This document shows positions 50,308 to 58,513 of a DNA stretch of 64,000 bases, in pieces. The translations under genes and the position numbers were made by a program. This DNA comes from Paraburkholderia monticola (GTDB taxonomy: Bacteria > Pseudomonadota > Gammaproteobacteria > Burkholderiales > Burkholderiaceae), in assembly GCF_001580545.1 (NCBI RefSeq), contig NZ_LRBG01000038.1:248001-312000 (forward strand), written 5' to 3'. The stretch's first letter is position 1, and every line of letters begins with the position of its first letter. The notes beneath the pieces were generated by a model. The model did no database searches. It was not told the DNA's origin and saw only the letters and a program-made list of their open reading frames with translations.

Positions 50308-51657
50308 ATGAGCCATCGCAAACTCAATTTCGGCATCATGCTGCAAGGTGCCGGCAGTCATATGAATTCGTGGAAGCACCCGGCCGGTCCCGCCGATGCG
50401 AGCGTGAACCTCAGCTTCTTCGTCGATACGGTGCGCAAGGCCGAGGCACACGGCATCGCGTTCGCGTTCGTCGCCGATGGGCTGTACATCAACGAGAAAT
50501 CGATTCCGCACTTCCTGAACCGCTTCGAACCGATCTCGATCCTCTCGGCACTCGCGACGGCCACGTCGAAGATCGGGCTCGCGGGCACCGTGTCGACGTC
50601 GTATAGCGATCCGTTTACCGTCGCGCGCCAGTTCGCCTCGCTCGATCTGATCAGCGGCGGTCGCGCCGGCTGGAATGTCGTCACGACGCCGCTCGAGGGG
50701 ACCGCGAAGAACTACGGCGGCTCGCATCCCGAGCATGCGCTGCGCTACGAAATCGCCGACGAGTATCTCAGCGTCGCGCAAGGCCTGTGGGATAGCTGGG
50801 ACGACGACGCGTTCGTGCGCGATCGCGAACGCGGGGTGTTCTTCGAGCGCGACAGGCTGCATACGCTGAATCACGACGGCAAGTTCTTCCAGGTGGCCGG
50901 GCCGCTCAATATCCAGCGCTCCGCGCAGGGGCAGCCGGTGATTTTCCAGGCGGGTTCATCCGATGCCGGCATCGCGCTCGCGGGAAAATACGCGGACGCG
51001 GTGTTCACGCATTCGGTATCGATCGAAGAGACGCGCAGCTTCGCGCAGCGCGTGAAAGACAGTGCAGAAGAGCATGGCCGAAGCCGCGACGACGTGAAGA
51101 TCTTCCCGGGCATCAGCCCGATCGTCGGCGCGACGCCCGAAGAAGCGGAAGCGAAATACCGCGCGATTCGCGAGCTTTTGACCATCGACGAAGCGCTCGC
51201 CTATCTCGGCCGCTATTTCGATCACCACGACTTTACGCAGTATCCGCTCGACGAACCGTTCCCCGAGCTAGGGGAGATTGGCCGCAACAGTTTCCGCTCC
51301 ACCACCGACCGCATCAAGGCGGAAGCGCGCAGGAAGGGCTCGACGCTGCGTGAGGTCGCACTCGAAGTTGCGACGCCGCGCACGCATTTTCTCGGCACGC
51401 CCGCGCAGATCGCGGACGAGCTGATCCGCTGGCTCGACGCCGGCGCGGCCGACGGTTTCATCCTCGGCTTCGCGGTGCAGGCGCAGGGGCTCGACGATTT
51501 CGTGCGCTACGTCGTGCCCGAACTCGAGCGGCGTGGGCGCTACGAGCGCACGCTGACCGGCGCGACACTGCGCGATCATCTCGGCTTGCCGCGCAAGGCG
51601 AGCCGCCATGCAGCGGCGGAATCGACCGAGACGGCCGCAGTGGCCGACGCGGCCTGA
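50308..51657 (+). CDS. NtaA/SnaA/DszA family FMNH2-dependent monooxygenase
   Basis: 449 residues, the right size for this family, which includes DMS monooxygenase, dibenzothiophene-sulfone monooxygenase and nitrilotriacetate monooxygenase. Motifs: LNFGIMLQGAGSHMNSWKHP, FAFVADGLYI, LDLISGGRAGWNVVTT and a long family insert (KYADAVFTHSVSIEE). With methanethiol oxidase encoded in the same island, a role in cleaving a methyl-sulfur compound is plausible. Followed 19 bases later by the fused transporter gene. Confidence 0.85.
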   Translation: MSHRKLNFGIMLQGAGSHMNSWKHPAGPADASVNLSFFVDTVRKAEAHGIAFAFVADGLYINEKSIPHFLNRFEPISILSALATATSKIGLAGTVSTSYSDPFTVARQFASLDLISGGRAGWNVVTTPLEGTAKNYGGSHPEHALRYEIADEYLSVAQGLWDSWDDDAFVRDRERGVFFERDRLHTLNHDGKFFQVAGPLNIQRSAQGQPVIFQAGSSDAGIALAGKYADAVFTHSVSIEETRSFAQRVKDSAEEHGRSRDDVKIFPGISPIVGATPEEAEAKYRAIRELLTIDEALAYLGRYFDHHDFTQYPLDEPFPELGEIGRNSFRSTTDRIKAEARRKGSTLREVALEVATPRTHFLGTPAQIADELIRWLDAGAADGFILGFAVQAQGLDDFVRYVVPELERRGRYERTLTGATLRDHLGLPRKASRHAAAESTETAAVADAA

Positions 51658-51676
51658 GCGCGCGGAGCAGACATCC

Positions 51677-53479
51677 ATGAACGACACCGCTGAACTCGCC
51701 AATCCGCCACTCGCCGTCGCGCATGCCGACGCGTTGCGCGAGCGCGCCGACTATCGCATCGTGCCCGCGAAGAATCGCGCGCGCATGGCCGGCACCCTCG
51801 CGGCCGTGGTGCTGATCGGCATCGTGCTCGAATCGGTCTTGGGCAATCCGCGCTGGGGCTGGAATGTCTTCGCCGAATGGTTCCTGTCCGAGCCGGTGCT
51901 GTCCGGGCTCGGCCGCACGCTGCTGTTGACCGCGCTCGGCGCGGTGTTCGGCTTCGCGCTCGGCATCCCGATCGCGCTCGCACGGGTGTCGCGCTCGCCG
52001 TTGCTCGCGGGCTGCGCGTGGGCATTCGTGTGGCTGTTCCGCTCGATTCCGCTGATTGTTCTGCTGCTGATCCTGAACAATCTCGGCTATCTGTACGAGA
52101 CGGTGCACCTCGGCGTGCCGTTCACGAGCATCGTCGTGCTCGACGTGCCGACCACCGAGCTGATCAGCCCGTTCCTCGCCGCGGTGCTCGGGCTGACGCT
52201 CAATCACGCGGCGTTTTCGGCCGAAGTGATTCGCGGCGGGATTCAGTCGGTCGATCACGGTCAGCTCGAAGCAGCCGCCGCGCTCGGCTTGCCGCGCGAG
52301 CGCCAGGCCTGGCGCATCGTGCTGCCGCAGGCGATGCGCGCGATTCTGCCCACCGCGTTCAACGATCTGATCGCGCTCGCGAAGGGCTCGTCGATGGTCT
52401 ATGTGCTCGCGATGCCGGAGCTGTTCTACACGGTGCAGATCATCTATCGGCGCAATCTCGAGGTGATTCCACTGCTGATGGTCGCGACGGTCTGGTATCT
52501 GATCATTCTGACCGTGCTGTCGGCGATCCAGGTCTATGTGGAGCGGCATTTCTCGCGCGGCGTCAAACGCGCGGCGGCGCCGTCCGCTCTGGGTGCGCTG
52601 CTGGAAAGTGTGGGCATTCTGCGCAGCGGCGCCGATCGGCGCGTCGATGCGCGAACCGACGCTACCGGGAGTCCGCGAGCAGGCGCCTCCGCCGCTCAGC
52701 GCTGGGCCGATCAACGCGACGGGGCGCGCATCGTGATTCAGCAGGTATCGAAGAGCTTCGGCACGCTGAAGGTGCTCGACAACGTCTCGCTGACGATGCG
52801 CCCGGGCAGCGTCACCGTGATTCTCGGCCAGTCGGGCTCCGGCAAATCGACGTTGCTGCGCACGATCAACCATCTGGAGCGCGTCGACGCGGGTCTGATC
52901 GATATCGACGGTGAGCTGATCGGTTATCGACGCGACGGCGAGACGCTCTACGAGCTCAAGGAGAAAGAGATCCTGCGCCGCCGCGTCGAGGTCGGCATGG
53001 TGTTTCAGAGCTTCAATCTGTTCCCGCATCTGACCGTGCTGGAAAATATCGTCGAGGCACCGGTCGCGTTGGGACGTCTGTCGCGCGCGGAAGCGGAGAG
53101 TCTCGCGCTGAGCCTGCTTGCGCGTGTCGGTCTCGAAGCGAAGGCGCATGCGTGGCCGCGTCAGTTGTCGGGCGGCCAGCAGCAGCGCGTGGCGATTGCG
53201 CGCGCACTGGCGCTGAAGCCGAAGGTGCTGCTGTTCGACGAGCCGACCTCGGCGCTCGATCCCGAACTCGTCAACGAAGTGCTCGACGTGATCAAGGCGC
53301 TCGCGCGTTCCGGCACGACGATGGTGATCGTCACGCACGAAATCGGCTTTGCGCGCGAAGTGGCGGACACGATCGTGTTCATGGATCGCGGACGCGTGAT
53401 CGAGTCGGGGCCGCCCGCGCAAGTATTGAACGAACCGCGCCACGCGCGCACGCGCGAGTTTCTGTCGCGCGTCCTGTGA
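51677..53479 (+). CDS. fused ABC permease-ATPase (polar amino acid type)
   Basis: 600 residues from ATG 51677. Residues about 30-310 are a HisQM-like permease (WLFRSIPLIVLLLILN, AAFSAEVIRGGIQSVDHGQLEAAAALGLPRERQAWRIVLPQA EAA loop), joined by a linker rich in Arg, Ala and Gly to a complete ATPase (about 355-598) with Walker A GQSGSGKST, signature LSGGQQQR, Walker B LLFDEPTSAL and ITHEIGF-type switch. The gene has no frameshift at the junction, so the fusion is real. It may also energise the permease pair at 44954-46434, which has no ATPase. Confidence 0.85.
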   Translation: MNDTAELANPPLAVAHADALRERADYRIVPAKNRARMAGTLAAVVLIGIVLESVLGNPRWGWNVFAEWFLSEPVLSGLGRTLLLTALGAVFGFALGIPIALARVSRSPLLAGCAWAFVWLFRSIPLIVLLLILNNLGYLYETVHLGVPFTSIVVLDVPTTELISPFLAAVLGLTLNHAAFSAEVIRGGIQSVDHGQLEAAAALGLPRERQAWRIVLPQAMRAILPTAFNDLIALAKGSSMVYVLAMPELFYTVQIIYRRNLEVIPLLMVATVWYLIILTVLSAIQVYVERHFSRGVKRAAAPSALGALLESVGILRSGADRRVDARTDATGSPRAGASAAQRWADQRDGARIVIQQVSKSFGTLKVLDNVSLTMRPGSVTVILGQSGSGKSTLLRTINHLERVDAGLIDIDGELIGYRRDGETLYELKEKEILRRRVEVGMVFQSFNLFPHLTVLENIVEAPVALGRLSRAEAESLALSLLARVGLEAKAHAWPRQLSGGQQQRVAIARALALKPKVLLFDEPTSALDPELVNEVLDVIKALARSGTTMVIVTHEIGFAREVADTIVFMDRGRVIESGPPAQVLNEPRHARTREFLSRVL

Positions 53480-53499
53480 TTGCAGCCTGAACCAGACAG

Positions 53500-54453
53500 A
53501 TGACCAACCGACGTCAATTCATTCTCACCAGCGCGGCGCTTGGGGCGCTGCTTTTACGCGACGCGCTCGCTGCGGCACAAGCAGCGCAAGCGCCCCACGG
53601 CGCGGTGGACCTGAGCCCGGAACAACCCGGCCGCCTTCGCGTGCCAAAGAATCCAGCCGCGATTGCGGCGATCGGCAACCACTACCGCTTCGCCAAAGAC
53701 GGCAACTTCACGGTCGCGATTTCGCCGCACTTGCCGCCGACCGCGACCTATGCGACCGATGCGCGTACCGTCGTCGGTTCCGATGCCGACTACGCGCAAC
53801 TGATCGCCGACTCGCTCGGGCTGAAGCTGAACCTCGTGCCGATCGCTTGGGCCGACTGGCCGCTCGGGCTCACCTCGGGCAAGTACGACGCGGTGATCTC
53901 GAACGTTGGCGTGACTGAGCAGCGCAAGGAGAAGTTCGACTTCACGACGTATCGTCAGGGGCTGCACGGTTTCTACGTGAAAGCCGCAAGCCCGATCAGG
54001 AAGATCGCGCAACCACGGGATATCGCGGGGCTGCGGCTCATTACCTCCTCGGGCACGAATCAGGAAAAGATCATCCTCGAATGGGACCGGCAGAACATCG
54101 CGAGCGGTTTGAAGGCCGTCGAGTTCCAGTACTTCGACGATGACGCCGCGAGCCGCATCGCCTTGCTATCGGGCCGCGCCGATGTCGTCTTCAATCCGAA
54201 CGCGCCGCTTGCCTACGATGCGGCCACCACCGGCGCGATCCGCGAAGTGGGCACGCTCAATGCCGGCTGGCCGGCGCGCGCGGATGTGGCGATCGCCACG
54301 CGTAGGGGCGGCGGCCTGATGGATGCGTTGACCGTCGCGACGAACGGGCTGATCGCGGACGGCGTCTACCGGCGCTCGCTCGCGCACTGGGGCATCGAAT
54401 CGGAAGCGTTGGCGCGCTCCGAAAGCAATCCGCCGGGTCTGCCGAAGTTCTGA
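53500..54453 (+). CDS. ABC substrate-binding protein, paralogue of the one at 48293
   Basis: 317 residues. Tat-like leader TNRRQFILTSAALGALLL, then AVDLSPEQPGRLRVPKNP, the same leader style as the paralogue at 48293, and a PBP-3-type domain (NFTVAISPHLPPTATYATDARTVVGSDADYAQLIADSLG, KYDAVISNVGVTEQRKEKFDFTTY). The two differ in about half their positions, so their ligands may differ. Directly after the fused permease-ATPase, so this is its natural partner. Confidence 0.82.
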   Translation: MTNRRQFILTSAALGALLLRDALAAAQAAQAPHGAVDLSPEQPGRLRVPKNPAAIAAIGNHYRFAKDGNFTVAISPHLPPTATYATDARTVVGSDADYAQLIADSLGLKLNLVPIAWADWPLGLTSGKYDAVISNVGVTEQRKEKFDFTTYRQGLHGFYVKAASPIRKIAQPRDIAGLRLITSSGTNQEKIILEWDRQNIASGLKAVEFQYFDDDAASRIALLSGRADVVFNPNAPLAYDAATTGAIREVGTLNAGWPARADVAIATRRGGGLMDALTVATNGLIADGVYRRSLAHWGIESEALARSESNPPGLPKF

Positions 54454-54638
54454 CCTGCCGATGGGCATCGGTAAGGCCAGGTCCCACGCCGCGCGACGTG
54501 TTCCAGCGTCGGGTTTATCACTCCAGCAGATAACCGTATCGGATTTGCTTCGTTGGCATCGCGCGCGCGGGCCGGTACATTCGTCGCACTGACCGCGCCG
54601 TTAGGCGCCCGCTGAATAGTTTCGACGAAGAGACGCCT

Positions 54639-55526
54639 GTGACGACTACCGCCGCTGCTTTTGCCCCCGCCGTTCAAGCTTTCGAGATCCGCGCGTTCGA
54701 CGCGCCGCTCGGCGCCGAAGTGCTCGGCCTCGATCTCGGCCAGCCGCTCGGCGGCGACGATTTCGCGCGCATCCACCGCGCGCATCTGGACCACCACGTG
54801 CTCGTGTTTCGCGACCAGCGCATCACGCCGGACCAGCAGATCGCGTTCAGCCGCCGCTTCGGCCCGCTGCAGATTCACGTGCTGCATCAGTTTGGCTTGT
54901 CCGGGTATCCCGAGGTGCTGGTCGTCTCGAACATCGTCGAAAACGGCAAGCCGATCGGTCTCGGCGACGCCGGCCACTACTGGCACTCCGACCTGTCGTA
55001 CAAGGAAAAGCCGAGCCTCGGCTCGTTGCTGCACGCCCAGGAACTGCCCGCCGAGGGCGGCGATACGTTGTTCGCAAACATGCATCTGGCGTGGGATACG
55101 TTGCCGGCACATCTGCGCAGCGCCGTGGAGGGACGCAGTGCGGAGCACACGTACCTGGCCAAATACGCGGAGCTGCAAAAGCGCAGCCCGTGGCGGCCGA
55201 ATCTGTCGGCCGAGCAGATCGCGCAGGTGAAGCCGGTCGCGCATCCGATCGTGCGCACGCATCCGGAGACGGGGCGCAAGGCGCTGTTCGTCAGCGAGCA
55301 CTTCACGACGCGCGTGATCGGTTTGCCGGAAGACGAGAGCCAAGCGTTGCTCGGCGAGCTGTTCGCGCACAGCGTGCGGCCCGAGCATCTGTACCGGCAT
55401 CGATGGGCCGCGCACGACATGGTGTTCTGGGACAACCGCTCGTTGATGCATCTCGCCGCCGGCACGCCCGATCATCTGCGCCGCAAGCTGTATCGCACGA
55501 CGATCGAGGGCGACGTGCCAGTCTGA
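54639..55526 (+). CDS. TauD/TfdA family Fe(II)/2-oxoglutarate dioxygenase
   Basis: 295 residues from GTG 54639. The iron triad is His116-x-Asp118 (HYWHSDLSYK) with a distal His near residue 271 (DNRSLMHLAAG), and an Arg in LRRKLYRTT for 2-oxoglutarate. Matches the TauD size. TauD converts taurine to aminoacetaldehyde and sulfite; relatives act on other sulfonates or chlorophenoxyacetates. Its position before a third sulfonate-type ABC system suggests an organosulfonate or sulfate ester, not necessarily taurine. Confidence 0.83.
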   Translation: MTTTAAAFAPAVQAFEIRAFDAPLGAEVLGLDLGQPLGGDDFARIHRAHLDHHVLVFRDQRITPDQQIAFSRRFGPLQIHVLHQFGLSGYPEVLVVSNIVENGKPIGLGDAGHYWHSDLSYKEKPSLGSLLHAQELPAEGGDTLFANMHLAWDTLPAHLRSAVEGRSAEHTYLAKYAELQKRSPWRPNLSAEQIAQVKPVAHPIVRTHPETGRKALFVSEHFTTRVIGLPEDESQALLGELFAHSVRPEHLYRHRWAAHDMVFWDNRSLMHLAAGTPDHLRRKLYRTTIEGDVPV

Positions 55527-55584
55527 GCGCGCCGTTTCCATCACAACCCGAACTACCCCACACCGCACGCTGACCGGAGTTGCA

Positions 55585-56640
55585 ATGCTGAGCCGATTTT
55601 CCCCGACCGCCGCCGCACGGCCGTCGTTCGTCCGCCGTTTGACGGCGTTACTGCTGAGTCTGTCGATGGGCGCCGTGGGCGTCGGGCTCGCCACGACCGC
55701 GCATGCCGAGGGCGAGATCCGCGTGGCCGAGCAGTTCGGCATCGTGTATCTGCTGCTGAACGTGGCGCGCGATCAGCATTTCATCGAAAACGAAGGGCGC
55801 AAGCAGGGGCTCGACATCAAGGTCGATTGGGTCAAGCTCTCGGGCGGCGCCGCGGTCAACGATGCGTTGCTGTCGGGCGCGGTCGATATCGCCGGCGCGG
55901 GCGTCGGTCCGCTGCTGACGATCTGGGATCGCACGCACGGCAAGCAGAACGTGAAGGGCGTCGCCTCGCTCGGCAATCTGCCGTACTACCTCGTCAGCAA
56001 CGATCCCGGCGTGAAGACGATCGCGGACTTCACGCAGAAGGACCGCATCGCGGTGCCGGCGGTCAACGTGTCGGTGCAATCGCGCGTGCTGCAATACGCG
56101 GCGGCGAAGCGCTGGGGCGACAAGGAATACGACCGGCTCGATAAGTACACGCAGGCATTGCCGCATCCGGACGCGGCCGCGGCGATCATCGCGGGCCACA
56201 CTGAAATCACCGGGCATTTTGGCAATCCGCCGTTCCAGGAACAGGAACTGGCCGCCAATCCGAAGGCACATATCGTGCTCAATTCGTACGACGTGCTCGG
56301 CGGCCCGAGTTCGGCAACGGTTCTTTACGCGACCGAAAAATTCCGCCACGACAATCCGAAAACGTATCGCGCGTTCGTCGATGCGCTCGCCGACTCAGCG
56401 AAGTACATCAACGCGAATCCGCAGGGCGCGGCCGATATCTACATCCGCACCAATCAGTCGAAGATCGATCGCAACCTGCTCGTGAAGATCATCACGAACC
56501 CGCAGGTGCAGTTCAAGATCGTGCCGCAGAACACGTTCGGCCTCGCGCAGTTCATGTATCGCGTCGGTGCGATCAGGAACGAGCCGACCTCGTGGAAGGA
56601 CTATTTCTTCGACGATCCGGCGACGGCGGCGGGGAGCTGA
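55585..56640 (+). CDS. nitrate/sulfonate-type ABC substrate-binding protein
   Basis: 351 residues. Signal peptide about 1-41 (LTALLLSLSMGAVGVGLATTAHA). The mature domain (EIRVAEQFGIVYLLLNVARDQHFIENEGRKQGLDIKVDWVKLSGGAAVNDALLSG) belongs to the SsuA/NrtA group. TTPASWK-type C-terminus (EPTSWKDYFF). First gene of a binding protein-ATPase-permease operon next to the dioxygenase. Confidence 0.83.
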   Translation: MLSRFSPTAAARPSFVRRLTALLLSLSMGAVGVGLATTAHAEGEIRVAEQFGIVYLLLNVARDQHFIENEGRKQGLDIKVDWVKLSGGAAVNDALLSGAVDIAGAGVGPLLTIWDRTHGKQNVKGVASLGNLPYYLVSNDPGVKTIADFTQKDRIAVPAVNVSVQSRVLQYAAAKRWGDKEYDRLDKYTQALPHPDAAAAIIAGHTEITGHFGNPPFQEQELAANPKAHIVLNSYDVLGGPSSATVLYATEKFRHDNPKTYRAFVDALADSAKYINANPQGAADIYIRTNQSKIDRNLLVKIITNPQVQFKIVPQNTFGLAQFMYRVGAIRNEPTSWKDYFFDDPATAAGS

Positions 56641-56674
56641 ACATGACGCAAGCTGACTCACAGGGAGCGCTTTG

Positions 56675-57505
56675 ATGGTGGCCAATCCCACGCTTCTGTT
56701 TCCCGATGACACCGCACAGCGCGCCGCCGCAACCAGCGGCAAGCTTCTCGCGGTCGAGAACGTGAACCTCGAATACCGCACGCGCGAGCGCATCGTGCGC
56801 GCGACTCACGACGTCAGCTTCGACGTCTACGGGGGCGACCGCTTCGTGCTGCTCGGCCCGTCCGGTTGCGGCAAGTCGACGCTGCTGAAAGCGGTGGCCG
56901 GCTTTATCGAGCCGAGCGCGGGCAGCATTTCGCTCGACGGCGAGCGCGTGCGCGGACCAGGCGCCGATCGCATCGTCGTGTTTCAGGAGTTCGATCAGTT
57001 GCCGCCGTGGAAGACGGTCGTGCAGAACGTCGCGTTTCCGTTGCGCGTCGCGAAGAAGCTCTCGAAAGCGCACGCTCATGAGCGCGCACTGCATTACCTC
57101 GACAAGGTGGGGCTCGCCGCGTTCGCGAATGCGTATCCGCACACGCTGTCGGGCGGCATGAAGCAGCGCGTCGCAATTGCGCGTGCGCTGGCGATGCAGC
57201 CGCGCGTGCTGCTGATGGATGAACCGTTCGCCGCGCTCGACGCGCTCACGCGCCGCAAGATGCAGGAAGAGTTGCTGCGACTGTGGGAAGAGGTGAATTT
57301 CACGCTGCTGTTCGTCACGCATTCGATCGAGGAAGCACTCGTGGTCGGCAACCGGATTCTGTTGTTGTCGCCGCATCCGGGCCGCGTGCGCGCGGAGCTC
57401 AACAGCCATCAGTATTCGCAGGATAGCTTCGGCCGCGCGGATTTTCAGCGTAGCGTCGCGCGGATTCATCACCTGCTGTTCGAACAGACGGAGGCCGTGC
57501 AATGA
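56675..57505 (+). CDS. nitrate/sulfonate-type ABC ATPase
   Basis: 276 residues from ATG 56675, with CAGGGAG 7 bases upstream; TTG 56672 would add one residue. Walker A GPSGCGKST, FQEFDQLPPWKT, signature LSGGMKQR, Walker B LLMDEPF and VTHSIEEA are present. Overlaps the permease gene by 4 bases. SsuB/NrtD branch. Confidence 0.85.
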   Translation: MVANPTLLFPDDTAQRAAATSGKLLAVENVNLEYRTRERIVRATHDVSFDVYGGDRFVLLGPSGCGKSTLLKAVAGFIEPSAGSISLDGERVRGPGADRIVVFQEFDQLPPWKTVVQNVAFPLRVAKKLSKAHAHERALHYLDKVGLAAFANAYPHTLSGGMKQRVAIARALAMQPRVLLMDEPFAALDALTRRKMQEELLRLWEEVNFTLLFVTHSIEEALVVGNRILLLSPHPGRVRAELNSHQYSQDSFGRADFQRSVARIHHLLFEQTEAVQ

Positions 57506-58380
57506 GTACTCCCGTCACCTTGCTGCCGCCGGTTCGCGAAGAATACGAACGCCCGCTCGAAGCGCCCGGCGAGCTCGCGAGCGAAGCGCCGTTACCAGCG
57601 GCCAAACGGATTTTCGCGTACGGCTGGCTGCGCAAGACGCTGATCGCATTCGTGCTGATCGTCGTGTGGGAAATCGCCGCGCGCCTGATCGACAACGATC
57701 TGCTGCTGCCGACGTTCGGCGCGACCTTCAGCGCATTCGTGCAAGGCGTGTGGTCGGGCGAGCTGCTCGCGAAGACGGCGGTATCGATGTCGGTGCTGCT
57801 GCGCGGCTATCTGCTCGGCGCCGCGTTTGCGTTCGTGCTGACTTCGCTCGCGGTTTCGACACGCGTGGGCCGCGACCTGCTGTCGATGCTGACCGCGATG
57901 TTCAACCCGCTGCCGTCCATCGCGTTGCTGCCGCTTGCGTTGCTGTGGTTCGGGCTCGGCACCGGCAGCCTGCTGTTCGTGCTCGTGCATGCGGTGCTGT
58001 GGCCGCTCGCGCTCAATACCTATTCGGGCTTTCAGTCGGTGCCCGCGACGCTGAAGATGACCGGACGCAATTACGGTCTGACGGGCCTGCGTCATGTGCT
58101 GTTGATCCTCGTGCCGGCAGCGTTGCCGTCGATCCTGGCCGGCTTGCGCGTGGGTTGGGCGTTTGCATGGCGCACGCTGATCGCCGCGGAACTCGTGTTC
58201 GGCGCGAGCTCGGGCAGCGGCGGGCTCGGCTGGTACATCTTCCAGAATCGCAACGAGCTGTATACGGACCGCGTGTTCGCGGGGCTCGCCGCCGTGATCG
58301 TGATCGGCCTGCTGGTCGAGCATCTCGTGTTCGACACGCTCGAACGCGTCACCGTGCGGCGCTGGGGCGTGCAGCAGTAA
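57502..58380 (+). CDS. nitrate/sulfonate-type ABC permease
   Basis: 292 residues, BPD_transp_1 fold with about six to seven helices; LTAMFNPLPSIALLPLALLWFGLGTGSLLFVLVHAVLWPLALNTYSGF and an EAA-type loop around LKMTGRNYGLTGLRHVLLILVPAALPSILAGLR. Hydrophilic N-terminal 30 residues. Completes the importer with the two genes before it. The methanethiol oxidase gene follows 133 bases later, after its own operator region. Confidence 0.85.
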   Translation: MSTPVTLLPPVREEYERPLEAPGELASEAPLPAAKRIFAYGWLRKTLIAFVLIVVWEIAARLIDNDLLLPTFGATFSAFVQGVWSGELLAKTAVSMSVLLRGYLLGAAFAFVLTSLAVSTRVGRDLLSMLTAMFNPLPSIALLPLALLWFGLGTGSLLFVLVHAVLWPLALNTYSGFQSVPATLKMTGRNYGLTGLRHVLLILVPAALPSILAGLRVGWAFAWRTLIAAELVFGASSGSGGLGWYIFQNRNELYTDRVFAGLAAVIVIGLLVEHLVFDTLERVTVRRWGVQQ

Positions 58381-58466
58381 GCGGCAAATCTCCGGTTGCT
58401 TCCGTCGCTGTCGTGAGCTACAAATTTAAGGTTAGGCTTGGCTCAATTTTGGCGGGCCGGGCTTCA

Positions 58467-58495
58467 GTTCAGAACGGTTCAGAACTGTTCTAAAC
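58467..58495. promoter_or_regulatory. three 9-bp palindromes at 10-bp spacing before methanethiol oxidase
   Basis: GTTCAGAAC at 58467-58475 and again at 58477-58485 (each a perfect odd palindrome), then GTTCTAAAC at 58487-58495 with one mismatch. Starts are 10 bp apart, so the sites face the same side of the helix. The last ends 18 bases before the ATG at 58514, overlapping the 5' leader or promoter, as a repressor site would. The binding protein is not known. Confidence 0.6.
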
Positions 58496-58513
58496 GACAA
58501 GGAGACTGCCGTC

